From NCBI RefSeq assembly GCF_036785885.1, contig NC_092329.1, positions 7,130,001-7,194,000 of the forward strand: a stretch of 64,000 nucleotides of DNA, in the 5' to 3' direction. How positions within the stretch are numbered: the first letter of the stretch is position 1; every line of letters starts with the position of its first letter. The position numbers and the translations under genes were made by a program. Shown one piece after another: positions 1 through 16,889 of this stretch. The notes below the pieces were generated by a model. The model was not told the origin of the DNA and did not search any database. It saw nothing but the letters and a program-made list of their open reading frames with translations. Origin of the DNA: Coffea arabica (taxonomy: Eukaryota > Streptophyta > Magnoliopsida > Gentianales > Rubiaceae).

Positions 1-2042
1 AGAACTTGTGGCAGCTACTAGAGCGGTTAAGCACTTCAGAAGTTGGTCTGGTGTGGAGTACTATGAGGAAGAGATAGCTAGCATGTGGGAAGAATATCAG
101 GTGCATATTGTGGAAATATAATTTGGTGGATGCTGGTTTATAGATTGTTGTTTTGCTACTAAATGTTTAATAGTTGCAGGTCATTAGAGCAGCAAAGTCT
201 GATTCTCGTTTGGCAAATAATAACTTGCCGCCAGATATTCAAAAGTTGCGTTGTCGTGCTTGTTATCAGGCACTCCGTTTTGCTCCCACAATTGAGGCAA
301 TGGGAAAGGTTGTTTCCAGGCTGAATGCTGCTTTAGTTTTAGTTGCTTTATTTTTCTCGTCTATGATACTGAATCAGCTTCTGTTTCTCATATAGTTGTT
401 GGTGGAGCGAATGAGGGCCTTTGGTCCATACATTGCTTTGCATTTAAGATACGAGAAGGATATGCTTGCTTTTAGTGGATGCACGCATGATTTATCCCAA
501 GAAGAAGCTGAAGAACTAACGGCAATTAGGTACGTCTTATCATGTACGATTATGAAGTGGTCCTTGTGCCTCTTTACTAATGGCCTTCCCTGATGCGTAT
601 CCTATTAAATTTATAGAGAAAACACTACCTGGTGGAAAGTAAAAGAGATTGATCCTATAGAGCAGAGAGCTAAAGGTTACTGTCCATTGACTCCAAAGGA
701 GGTTGGGATGTTCCTTAGTCTTCTTGGATTTTCATCAAACACCCCTATATATATTGCTGCTGGAGAGATATATGGAGGTGATTCCCGGATGGCTGATCTA
801 AGGTCACGCTTTCCCTTATTGATGAACAAGGTAAAATTATAGAAAAATGTCTTTAATTGTAAAAGTATGCTATCCAGTTAAAAATAGCCATACATGTGGA
901 ATAGCAGAGTTTACAATGATCATTGTAAAAGTGCATTATTCAGTTCAAGTCCTCCTGCCAAGAAAACGAAAGAAGATTCTTACCTTTTGATATTCACCAA
1001 ACTAAATTTGGACTTCAAGTACAAAAAAATTGGGGCTAGCAGATTCCTTGTGATAAGTTGAGAGATGCCTTTCATTTGCATGATTTTCCCCCTACCTTCT
1101 GATGAAATGCAGATTGGTTTAGATTTACTGTTCCTATGCAGGAAACGTTGGCCACTTTTGAGGAGCTTGAACCATTTACTAATCATGCTTCTCAAATGGC
1201 TGCATTGGACTACATTGTATCAGTTGAGAGTGACATATTCATTCCTTCATACTCTGGAAACATGGCAAGGGCAGTGGAGGGACATCGACGTTTTCTTGGG
1301 CATAGAAAAACTATTTTACCGGATAGGTAAGGATTTTGTCTAGGTTTTGAAAATTTGCATCTCACTTCCAGTTCCAGCAGGACTAAAACTGCTTTCGTAT
1401 ATATCCGTTGATTTATCAGCAAAGCACTTGTTCGTCTTTTTGACAAAATTGAGCTGGGGACGATGAAAGAAGGAAAAAACGTGGCAAGTCGAGTCATTGA
1501 GATTCACAAAAGGCGGTATGTTGAAGCAAATATCCCTTATTTGGTGCATATTTTTAACTGGTAGTTTTATGCTTGTCTTGTTTAACTGGTAGTTTTATTA
1601 GCATTAAGCATCAGGATTACGTTCTACATGAAGATCCATTTCATCTTTTAGAGTGCTTATACAATAAGTGCATGAACGTAGATGTGTAAAAATTACTGTG
1701 CAATTCATATCAAATTTAGTGTGCATTAAATTACTAATGTAACAGTGATGATCATAGCAACTAGCAGTGATGTGAATTATGAGCATTCAGTTGCTCTGCG
1801 TCACATTGATGCTATTAGAAACTTACTTCCATATGAATAACAAATTGGTTTTCGATATTTACGTTACTTGTCTAATACTGATTGCCAGGCAAGGATCTCC
1901 GCGGAAGAGAAAAGGCCCAATTTCTGGAACGAAGGGGACTGATAGATTTCGGTCAGAAGAGGCATTTTATGTGAACCCGTTGCCAGATTGTTTATGTCAG
2001 AAGGAATCTCGATATACAAACAGTTCAAGAATCAGAAGGTAG
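1..2042 (+). CDS. O-fucosyltransferase-family glycosyltransferase (GT106, RG-I rhamnosyltransferase-like), 5' part cut off
   Basis: C-terminal 336 codons of a Golgi-type glycosyltransferase. Exons: 1-100, 180-308, 396-529, 617-830, 1142-1326, 1420-1515, 1889-2042 (stop); all joints are GT-AG and phase-consistent. Family marks are LHLRYEKDM (HxRxExD type, nucleotide-sugar site) in exon 3, [11 protein letters not shown] in exon 4, and [16 protein letters not shown] with a following GHRR in exon 5. The tail is basic (QGSPRKRKG) with [15 protein letters not shown], as in plant O-FucT-domain proteins. Related plant enzymes add rhamnose to rhamnogalacturonan I or act on other cell-wall glycans; which acceptor is used here cannot be told. 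The N-terminal membrane anchor lies outside the window. From memory it resembles AT1G22460, which would fit the nearby COX6B and ADH-like genes. Family call is secure, exact activity is not. Confidence 0.88.
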
Positions 2043-3305
2043 CCAATGAAGTGCAGAACACATTCTTCTGGTTCTTTTATGGCTTTGGGTGTGCATCAAC
2101 GCCACAATGTGCATGTAATTATTTATTGAAGATCGGGCCATTGGTGCCACCATTTATAGATCATCGGATGTGCATAGGCTTTTTACACAGATCCAGGGAG
2201 ACTCTTGACTGATAGATATACGCATAAACCATTTGCAACGATTGCAGAAGAGAGATCATTTTAGGTCGGCACTTATTTTGTTCAGCATAGGATTTGTTTG
2301 TTCAGCGGAGTATAGGAGAGGAGGCATTTGTAAAAAGTGATCAATAGGCAAAGTCAATGTAAGCATTCTGTTCGTTTACAATAAAGCTACGCTTTTGGTG
2401 TATTAGCCATTCTTGGATATTCATCCAATGCAATAAAAAATGGGAGATCATTTTTCACTTCAAATAACTTGATTGATTCTTAAACTGCCTTTTCGTTTTC
2501 TGTTCAGATTCCCAGGGGAGTAAAGGGTTTTTCTTCTGATCTTGTGGCTAACATTTTGCTCCTCTTTCACTGTATTATTTTCCTCTTGCAAAGTTGGCAA
2601 ATGGGCTAATGTCCTTCATGCATGGTTTTGAGCTAGGTATCCTTTTCTGTTTATAACTTTTTATTTTTTTTTTCGCCAAATAAATTGAATCACACGCTTA
2701 ATTCTAGGTTTTTCCAGCCTTCGAACATGAATTACTAATAGATCTACCTAACTTAGAAAAGAGAAAAAGAAATTACTCCATGGATCCAATGGCACCGTTG
2801 CTTTGGTGAATTGCGAAGACAAAAGAGTCCTAAATCTTGGAAATTCGCGTAATTGACAAAAGTCTTGCAGTTATCTGATATCACAGCTTATCAATTGAAT
2901 TTGACAATTACCAGCTAAAATTAAAAAAAAAAAAAAAAATTTACCCTCTTCTTTGTTAGATTTTCTTTTTTTCCTCCCCATGTGTTAGACATTGGTTATT
3001 ATACTTTATCTTCATCATTTTTTGAGTTTTCTGTTTTTTTTTCATTCTTTTCCAGTTTGGTGCATATCTAAAGTTGAGGAAATGAAAGTTTTATAGGATA
3101 GGAGGATAACTAGATACCACAGCGCATTTAGATATGATGATGAGGACATTGTACATAGTCACACGTCGCCCCCCAATTGGCCCCGTAATAATACAATATC
3201 CTTTGCACCTTCCTCTTCGCTACTTCACACACTTCACATACATAGACAGAGACACTACTATCCATCCCTCCCTCTGGAAGAAACTGCGAGAAAGATCAAG
3301 TGGGG
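2043..3305. other. 3' UTR of O-FucT gene, then intergenic DNA and TL29 leader
   Basis: The first 350 bases are the likely 3' UTR of the upstream gene. After that I see AT-rich unique DNA with a long A run near 2925-2938 and T-rich tracts at 2945-3050. The stretch 3130-3305 is less AT-rich and probably holds the TL29 promoter and 5' leader. No gene, tRNA or transposon ends were recognised. Confidence 0.5.
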
Positions 3306-6300
3306 ATGGTCTCCTTCGTCTCAACCGTCCCTTCTTTCCTTGCAGTAGTTCCTGCACCATCCAGCACCACCTCCAGACACCCCGTTAATGTTGTAAGTAC
3401 ATAGCAGTCTGCATTAATTTGTTGCGCTGAATAAGTTTCGATTTTTTTCTGTTTTTGTTTTTTGTTTTTTCCACCACTACACTCAGCTTTCTTTCTTTTT
3501 TTCTTAGTGTAAATGGAAAGACTCGAATCTGAAACCTCTCACTTACACTCCTTCCCCCGAACCACCCAACCCATGGTGTACTCAGCTTAATTACTTTGAT
3601 ATCTGTTGCATTTAAAGCGAAACTGTCCATGCATGCTTGGTTGCAATCAGGAGCACTTTTATTTGTTGTTTCTCTTTCTCACATTCTTTTTCTTTACCGC
3701 TATGACTATATGTTGGACCCTGTCAATATAATAATGCTGTTTTTATTCTGTCCAGAAATGGCTACAATGTAGTACTCCATATCTTAGTTTCAAGACTTTG
3801 TTGTATTCAGGGCATAGTTTGCTGCAAGATTGAAGTGGATAATGTGCAACGACATGGCTTTCGTAGGCGAGATATGCTGCACGGCATTGGTGCTACTATT
3901 GGCATGGTGAGATTCTTTCGTCTTACATTTGTTCAGAGTTTCCATGTTTGAGTTGTTGGCTTCTAAGTTTTGATTGTATAGTTTACTTTAGAAGCTTATA
4001 TATTCTTGCTAACATTCCTAAAAGAAACTAGCTGCAGGGATCATATTTTTCACATACATACCAGTGAGATATTGTACTAGAGCAAGGTATGCTGATGATA
4101 GTCAAAATGTGTGCGCAATTGGAAAAAAGTGCATTGTAAAACTCTATCAAACAAGCTGGAAAAATTTAAGTTCTTTTCTAGTAAAGGAATGGCTTTTGTT
4201 TCTTTAAGCGTGATTTGATGATGAGTTTCCATCAGTTATAATTTTCCCGTAGGACGTAATGGCCAGATCCTGCTTATATGTTGAAGTGGCCAATGCGGCT
4301 GACTTGATACAACGGAGACAGCGTTCAGAGTTTCAGTGTGAGCTATCCATACTCGTGTAATTTTGTAATCCACTTTGTTTTCTCTCCTTCATTGGATGAA
4401 CTTCTTGTGGCCTTTTCCTTTTCCTTCTTAGCAAGCGTCAAGGCTACCCTCGCTACAGCTATAAAGGTAAAAAGAATTGAATTCATGATGTTTATTATGT
4501 CACGTGAATGGATTAAGCTTATGTCAATGAGCAATTTATCACTTCTATGGTCTGTGTCTTTCTCCAGGGGAATCCAGATCTCATTCCACCCATATTGACT
4601 TTAGCACTTAATGATTCTGTGACTTATGATAAGGTCAGCGTTGAGTTTTGTAAATTGCATACATTTATTCAATGGAAGCACAAATGACTTGCTTATTCAT
4701 AATTGCTTTACAGAGTACAAAATCTGGCGGTCCAAATGGATCAATTCGTTTCAGGTAGTTGTAATTTCCATATTGCAGGGTGCTATTTTTGGCCTCAATC
4801 TAGTCGTATGGGTTTATCTTACCTGGAATTCCTACTTGAATAGTGAAGTATCTTATGACTTTTGAGTTGTTCAGTCAGTGTATCCAATGTTAATATTCCA
4901 TGTGCTACAGATGCTTGCTACTTTGATTTTCTCCATAAAGGCAGATAAACTCTGAAATCTCTAGTATCCATTAACTCAAAATTGGATAGGAAAATAGAAA
5001 AATATGGATAGCTAAGTTTCTAAACTTGTTTTCTGATTTTCTCAACTCCATAGTCTTAAGCACTTTAACTTCTTGCTTAGATAAGCCAGATAGCCGTATT
5101 CATCTTATTTTTTATTCCCTTGATTGAAGCTCAGAGATCAGCAGACCAGAAAATAAGGGCCTTGCGGCTGCATTGAACCTGTTAGAGGAAGCCAAAAAGG
5201 AGATTGATTCATATTCCAAAGGGGGACCAATCTCATATGCAGATCTGATACAATATGCAGGTGAGGCATATAGGTTGAACATGGTTGAACTTCAGCATTT
5301 TATTGCACCGCACCATTATATTTGAACAGCATTCAATGTTAAACAAACTCCAACTGACAATTTGCTCCATTACCAGAATAATACTTAAAAAAAGCTGTTA
5401 TTCAAAAATATTGAACTATGATAGAGCATAAAAAAGAAGAAAATTATTAGCTTTCTGAAAGCATGGAGCTTTTTACATAACTAGAAAAAGCTATGTACAG
5501 TTAGCAAGTGCACATCCTAAGTACAGAGTCCAGATTCAGAGTACAATATTGCAAACTGCCATTAAAGATGAAAAGCAAAATGAAAGTGTCAAGTTAGTCT
5601 AGGAATTTATTCAGATGCCTCTAACAAAAATGGATATTAGTTGATCACTTTTCTTCACTGCTATCATTTGCTAAACACAAATATTCAAATCTTTTCATGT
5701 TATTGCCTCAATGTTCCTTTCTTAATTTGATTTGCTTGCTTGGTGCAGCGCAAAGTGCAGTAAAATCTACCTTTCTAGCTGCAGCCATTAAAAAATGTGG
5801 TGGCAATGAAGAAAAAGGCAATTTGTTATACACTGCATACGGGTCAAATGGACAGGTTATTTTTGTGTAACCCCAGATTGCATATCACAAAAGCATTTAT
5901 CTTTATTTTACCTTTTTGGTAAACTGGAGTCCAAATAAATATTCTAGAGTATTAAAAATTAGTTGCTTCAATCTTTTCTTTTCTCAATGCATATCTCAAG
6001 CACCCTGAAATTTCATCTGTATAGGTGAAGCACCTGCAAAGATTAAATTGAATGATACATATAGCTTTATCTCTGTGGTGAATTCGTTCTTGAAGTTGGA
6101 ACTCCTCTGAAAAAAACTGCTCCAAGCATGATAAAAGTCGCAGAATAGAAACTTTCACACACTCTTGGAAAAGTTAGCATTTGTTTCATTACTACCAATT
6201 CAGTGCAATAATGTACATGGCCCAGAAACTTTGCTGGGCAGCTCTTTTCCTAGTTGTCATTACCATAGGAAGAATGATGAACTACTTATCAATCATTGCC

Positions 6301-7522
6301 TGCGCAACTTTTAAAATGCGCCATGTTTGTTTTCCTGCATTTAAATGTTGAAAACAATGAAAATAGCTCTACCTGATGATCGTGCACTTTCTCCATAAAG
6401 TGGGGCCTGTTTAATCGGGAATTTGGGCGGTCAGATGCCCAAGAACCTGATCCAGAGGGCAGGGTACCTCAGTGGGATAAATCAAGTGTTCAGGAGATGA
6501 AAGATAAATTCACTGCTCTCGGCTTTGGTCCACGTCAGGTACATTGAGTTTCAGTTAAAACAAAGACAAAAGGAAACTGGCAGTCTGTTATCTTCAAATA
6601 TATCATGCACATTCCCCTATTTGTTTTTTGAACTGTAGTCATGTAAGCTTTAGGCTTCTTGTTGAAGAAACTACTCAATGAATCTTCCCTTTCCTCCTCT
6701 CCATTAACATACACATTTTGCAAGATGCCTATTACATTTCTATCTAGTTATTGTCATATTGATCTTAGAAATTCAGAAATCCCAAATTTGCCCAGTTGGT
6801 TTACCCGTATAGTTGTATCCTCTGCATTTGAATACCACTCTCCTCTATTGCAAAAGTATTTTAGGGGAAAAAAGAGGTTTATTTCTGATCACACAGTCAT
6901 ATTCATGTCATGTTGCCCAGCTGGCTGTTATGTCTGCATTCCTGGGGCCTGATCAGGCTGCAACCGAAGCTTTGCTAGCAACAGATCCAGATGTTTCTCC
7001 ATGGGTTCAGAAATATCAACGCAGCCGAGAGACCGTGTCTCAAACCGACTACGAGGCAAGGACCATGTCCCTTTTTCTTCTTCTTATACAAGAAAATTGA
7101 TTGACAAGTGTAGCTAGAGAAGTATTTGGCTGAGCATCTGTGTTAAGTACCATATCAAAGAAATGTTTAGCAAGTTGATAATTTACAATTTGACAGGCTC
7201 AAGATCACGCACCAAATCGGTTGTCTTTCTTCAGGCAAACTTGTTGGTAGTTAATTTATCCTCTGGAACTAATCCATCACAAATAGGTTTTGATGATACA
7301 CATTGATCGTGAAGCTGTATGTTGTGACAAGAAATGCTTGCAAGTTATTGATTCTTGCTTAAGCTGCATGTCCATGATGTATGCTGACAGTGGTATCGGT
7401 TGTTTTTTCAGGTTGACTTGATAACAACTCTCACAAAACTGAGTTCTTTGGGCCAACAGATCAACTATGAAGCATATACCTATCCTGTCCAGAAAATTGA
7501 GTTGAGCAAACTCAAACTGTAA
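3306..7522 (+). CDS. TL29: Thylakoid lumenal 29 kDa protein TL29 (ascorbate peroxidase 4 family)
   Basis: Eleven exons: 3306-3392, 3811-3906, 4253-4337, 4432-4466, 4568-4633, 4714-4754, 5130-5260, 5749-5855, 6401-6538, 6921-7055, 7412-7522; 343 aa. The first ATG of the open frame opens a bipartite transit peptide: a Ser/Pro-rich stromal part, then an Arg-Arg-Arg at residues 47-49, a hydrophobic stretch and ANA at 74-76 before ADLIQRRQRSEF. That is the layout of a Tat-dependent lumenal protein. The mature part carries SSVKATLATAIK, STKSGGPNGSIRF, KCGGNEEKGNLLYTAYGS and LGPRQLAVMSAFLGPDQAA, all typical of TL29. The family derives from class I haem peroxidases but is known to lack ascorbate peroxidase activity and associates with photosystem II in grana. 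The intron after residue 307 begins GC rather than GT. Convergent with the seryl-tRNA synthetase gene. Confidence 0.95.
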
Positions 7523-8135
7523 ACGTGACCGCCAATTTCAGCGTATCGGGTTCAAAATATTGGCAGGAATACCACTTGTTTTAAACCAAATAGGTTTTGC
7601 AGACTTGCTTCCACATTTTTCAGATAGCAGAGTTTGATTTGCCGCAGGACATGGCTGAACAAATTACTGCTTTTTGCCAAATTAGCAAACTTTACGTAAT
7701 CTAGTCTCCTGGCATTGATTAATTTGTTGCTTTGTGGCATGTATAAGATGGTTATTATTTTCGTCTTGTTATCATTTGCTACTCACACTTGAATAATGTA
7801 TTTTGATGCGGTAATACTCTCAAATCCTCTCTTCAACTCCTGCCTTCAGCATATAGGGGATGCGTAAACAAAAGCTGATAAGAAGGAAAAGGTAAATGAA
7901 GAGACAATCTTGAGAAAGAACTGCAGGCGGAGACAGCAAATTTATCCTACTTTGGAACAACCATTTTTTTTTTTTTTGAGTAGTTTAAGATAAAAGTCCG
8001 ATAACTACATCTTTTTTCAATTTCCCAGGTAGTATAAATTTCACTCATCGTACTAGAAAACTGGTAAAATGTCGAAATTAGTCAACTTTTACAATGTCAA
8101 GAATGGAAAAAGTATGTATATATTGCAAAGTTATC
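7523..8135. other. Convergent intergenic region (3' UTRs of TL29 and organellar SerRS)
   Basis: About 610 bases between two stop codons facing each other. It must contain both 3' ends. An A-rich stretch and a T run (7968-7977) are visible. No further gene seen. Confidence 0.5.
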
Positions 8136-12181
<4,046 letters not shown>

Positions 12182-13670
12182 TTTTTTCTGCAGGATGGAG
12201 CTAAGTTTGAACCGGCAGTAGCAAGAAAGGGGTGGCTTTTATCCAAGGCCTCCTTTGGGAATTTTATGAGGGGAAAAAAAAGGACCAGAGAAGATGTGAT
12301 AGTAAGTAGTCGACTAGTAGTAAAAGAGTAAAAAAGGAGACAGATGTGAACTGTTATCTGATATCTGTTCAGTCCAAAGGAAAAATGGAGTTTGATTTTC
12401 ATTTTGTTCTTGTAAAAGTACAAAAATTGGTAACTTGAAAACGTCGATAAGCTTCACATAATTTTGCTTCCCATTGAAATAAATGCATACAATTGCATGT
12501 TTAGGGGAAAACAAAGTGCTTTGACATTCTTTTGTGTAAGAGTTTCTATAATTATGCAAAAACAAAAAAACTATCACAAAACGTTTTAACAACTAAATGA
12601 ATTAGATTCAACTCGTAAATCTTTTCAAGACCACTTAAATTTTTTGCTACTCAATTTTTTCAACAAGGTATATGAAAATGTGATTCATTGTTTGAATGGT
12701 TAAAGCTTTCAAAGCTGCATGTCTTAAATGTTGCATGAGGCTTTATGCATCTTCTGCTCTCTAGTTGCTTTTGTAGTTTGTGCATTTCGTTTGGGTTTCT
12801 GGATGTTTATCAAATGGTATAGTGATTCAACAGTTGTTTCTTTGGTTTCTATAGCCAAATTTGTAGAGAATATTGAGCAACAATTAACTAAGTGACCATT
12901 AGGATAGTATTACAAATTGTGCTCCATGTATAAGAATTTCAGTTGGGGTAAGTTTTGGAGTGAAAATTGATTATGTCGTTCAGAACCCTCAAGATGTTAA
13001 CATGGGAGTAAAGTGTACATTACCTGGGTATTGGGGGGCAAAGTGTTACTCACTCCCCAAGTTCAGGTGGATAAGTGTAATTAACCCCATAAAAAGCTGT
13101 TTCGATATTAGAACCATGCTTTCTAAACTTATGTTAATTTTTGCATTTTGGTTCCATCATTGCGTGACGAAAACAAGCAATGAAGCAAACCAAATTCGTT
13201 TTGGAATGGGAGGGTACTTGACGATAACTCCATAAGCAATCTGTATACATCTACTGAGATTCATGCATCAGTCTGCTTTCTCATGTCACTGGTCTAGAAA
13301 ATCTAGCATGGTAACTACCAAATAGTTCCACAAGTTCTAATAAGCTTTATTCTGTGACACGTAGAAAAATCGTTTGCCCAGCAAGAAGTTCTAACCGGGC
13401 ATCCGCCCAATGATTCATCACTGTTACAAATGTCAAGCTTGACAAAGGGAACAAAGAGAGGTCTACTCAAAGGTATGATGATTCATCAGCGACAAATTCA
13501 TTGGTTGAGGGGCAACAAGTTTCGTGCTTGAACAAGCTCCAATACAGAATACAGAAGCCAAAATTTTTATTATCTCGGTTGATTGAAAAGGATTCTCTCT
13601 ATGCGTATGGAAAGACAGCAGGCATCTCGCAAGTCAACTCCAGGAACCATCTTCGATTGGCTGGCATCAT
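12182..13670. other. Intergenic: SerRS promoter side and COX6B 3' UTR
   Basis: About 1.5 kb of AT-rich unique sequence. The part next to 12182 should hold the SerRS promoter and leader; the part near 13300-13670 should be the COX6B 3' UTR. Short open frames here have no recognisable features. No transposon ends were found. Confidence 0.45.
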
Positions 13671-16600
13671 CTACAAAGGACCCGGAAAGGTGCCATTCTC
13701 CCTTTGCTCGTTCCATCTATCAATCTGCAGGGTTAAAACATAATGCAGAAACATAAAAACCAAATACTAGAAAGAAACCAGGAAATGCACTTTCAATGTT
13801 CATGCAGACTTGAATTGCTTTCTTGACATCTAGATTGCAGTCGTGATCTAGCAGTGCAAAGTAGCAAGATATTGTGTCCAACCAGTAGACAACAAAATCA
13901 TTTTTATCAGAAATCTCCGTGTATTTTATCCTGGGTTTACTTTATTACTTCTTTGCAAGGAGGCCAGGAGGCCCAGGACAAAGCACGATGTCACCAGTGT
14001 CATGGATTTATGATTCTAGCACCAACATCCTAGAGTATCCCGTCTGTCCATGAGTAGAAAGTTGCGAAAGCAAAGCAACATACCCATTCCCCTGGGCAAA
14101 GTGAACGATAATATTTGGCAAACTTCTGACACTCAGAGGCACCTTCGCCCTTTGCTGCTATGCACCTGAGAAAATAAACTGGGTTATGATGCTGGAATGC
14201 CTGGACTAATTCACTAGCCTAACTCAAGCACAGTCTGCACAGGCTAACGAAATAAAAAGTAAAAGATAGAGCAGATGCCAACAAGAATAACTCACCTATG
14301 GTATTCAATATATCGGGTAAAGCAATGCCTGGTTTGATTTGTAGTTGGGAAACGGAAGTCTGCAGGTGCGGTCTCAAGCTGGTAGCGAAGACAATGAAGA
14401 GATGAATAAACCAAACATCAGGAGTACAAGCAATGGATAAAGGTCAAAATCAATTAGCAAGTAAACCAACCGTAAAATGTGGAGCATCTTCAATGGATTC
14501 TTGATCACCTGCCACCTCACTTTCAGCACTTTCACTAGCAGGTGTATCATCTCCAGAGCCAGCCTCAGCAGCAGGAGTGGCTTCAGTGCTTTCTCCAGCA
14601 GCAGTATCAGAAGCTTCACTGCTTCCATCAGCACCAGTAGGAGGGACTTCACTATTTTCAACGACAGGAGTATCCTCAGCTTTCTCGACAACTTCTTCTG
14701 CAACAGTAATATTTTCTGAAGTTTTAACTTCAGCTTCTTCCACAGGTTTTGTTATGACTTCAGATGTTTCTTCTTTTCCCTTCAATAGATATTGCTGCTA
14801 GGCAAAAGAATTATCAGACAATCAGGTATCACGGAGAAACAAAAGAAAGCAAGTGTTGCCTATCCAAATCCACATGCACAAGTCATCAAAACAAAAGTAC
14901 GGCAACAACAAGAAATGAATTGGCATCAATTGTGCAGAATCTGTAGAAAACTAACCAACTAGAATGGAGTCAAGGAGGCATGACAAGGTTTAATCTGTAA
15001 TATAAAGCTGCATATTAAGTTTGCAAAAAGAAAATTACAAATGCATCGTGGAAGATGAAAGCTCAAGACATCACAAAATTCTGACGTCATTATGCCATGA
15101 AAATGTCACACAGAGAGGAAAAGTTTAAGGACACAAGCATTTAAGAAGGCAAGCCAAAACTAAAGCTTGTCTTTCCAGCTTCTCAACTGTTCCTGAACCA
15201 CTAATTTGGAGGTTTATTGTAAAAGTGGACCAGGTTCTTTTCTTAGTCTGCCTGCTTTTACTCAAACATGAATCTTTCCTTCCTAAGATATTAGTAAAAA
15301 AGCATTTACTGTTACCATACTTCGATTCACTCAATTTTACTGAACCAAAGATTTATCTAAACTCAGGTCAAGTAAGTTCAGGATACTTGGGCGCTCCAGC
15401 TAAAATCACATATCAGCTAGCACCCTTGCTTTCAGTAACAACTATTAAAGCATACTTTTCATCTATAACTGCTTACTGAATAAGCTCAATATTTTCTCTA
15501 GATATATTTTGAATATGGACCTTCTCTCTGTTTTGAGTTGTACAAGGATAACCATCAGCTCTGCCAACTGAAAAGCACGAAAAGACCAAATCTTTGTAAA
15601 GCAATTCTGAAAGCAAACTGTCCATTAAACAGTACATCTTAAGCTCAGGGAATATGCCCTAAGCTTGTTACATTGCATTACAAGCTCCTTTGTACTAGAT
15701 AGTACAAGTAGTAAACACGGATGATTCACGGCTACGAGCGATTGAATGCACACTTCATAAAAACTATGTTATCGTGCAAAATATAACTTGTTATCCTACT
15801 TATCAGATAAACTGCTTACAGAACTTCTCATATGCAGTTAGCCCGCAATATCGCAGGGAAAAACATGTTCCAACTTGAATTTTAAAGATTCAATCGTACA
15901 GGTGATATGTCAAATGTATCATTCAATCATCACTTGTTTGGATGATTTATGATACTATGGGTTTGCTCGAGCAATCTTGGATTGCATCTAAAGGATACAA
16001 ACAATGACCTTAAGCATGCATCAATTTTAAACCAGCGACAACAAGATTGTTACTTTGAAAACACTGGATCCCTTGTCCTCAATACAATCATGTGGTCTCA
16101 GAAAGAATGTGATTTCAACACAATCACGCTTCATTTGGACAGAAGGAAACTGAGAGAAATGAAAGACTTGCAGAGAAAAGTGAAACTTTCACTCTAGAAT
16201 TTTCAGATGGGGAGAAAAGAAAAATAATTGGAAACACCTTCAAAAAAAAACTTTCCAGCAGTTCATTTTGTTTCTTCCATCCTCAGAGAAAGCAAGACTT
16301 TTTCGTTAAAATTCTTAAAATTTGACGTCTTCCACCAAACAAACATCAAGACATACTAACAAATTGTTCCCCTCTTTTGTCTTTTTTGTGTTCTCCCATA
16401 ACACAATTTCTTTCCCCTTTTTATCTTCTGTTCTTATACTCCAAAACTAGGCCTCCATCACATTTTCTCAGATCCAAATTCTTTAATCCAAATACAAACC
16501 TACAATTGTCCTCATACAAATACCATTCCTCCTTTCAACACTCCTCTCCCTACAATCTCCACATATTCAAGAGCGGATTTTTAGTTAAAGCAATGGACAC

Positions 16601-16889
16601 ACTTCAATCAGGAGGATTCTCACCATCCTAATCCCAAATTCCAGCAAACACTAGCAATTTCACAAGAACAACTCTCTATCCCAATAAAAACAAGATGTAT
16701 AAAAAACCTAAACAAAATTTAGATCCTCAATTTCCCAGAAATACCCATTTCAACAACTATCAAGAATTCAACAATAACATCACAACATTTGAAATTTCAA
16801 GAACCCCGAAAGAAAAGCAGCATACAACAATCAAAAAAAGCGCAGACCTCGGATAAGGACGGGGGCTTGGCAGTTCCAACGTCGGCCAT
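13671..16889 (-). CDS. COX6B: Cytochrome c oxidase subunit 6b with long acidic N-terminal extension
   Basis: Five exons in transcript order: 16889-16848, 14794-14471, 14378-14296, 14165-14084, 13724-13671; 194 aa. The C-terminal 80 residues are the COX6B (CHCH) domain of complex IV in the intermembrane space: RHCFTRYIEYHRC gives the Cx9C pair and CQKFAKYYRSLC the Cx10C pair, which form two disulfides via the Mia40 route. The ending FPGPL is typical. Between residues 15 and about 120 lies a low-complexity Glu/Ala/Ser/Thr-rich acidic segment, as in the long plant isoform (Arabidopsis COX6b-1, AT1G22450, from memory). The first exon (MADVGTAKPPSLSE) is separated by a 2.05-kb intron. The exon 2 acceptor is a TAGCAG tandem site, so a form with one more Gln is also possible. 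Confidence 0.95.
14798..16847 (-). other. Large first intron of COX6B
   Basis: A 2.05-kb intron, much longer than the other introns of this gene. It is mostly unique AT-rich DNA. On the opposite strand at 16377-16631 is an ATG-started open frame of 84 codons with a Ser/Phe/Leu/Tyr-rich, acid-poor composition like a plastid transit peptide. I see no splice donor that would extend it, so I do not annotate it as a gene. Confidence 0.5.
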
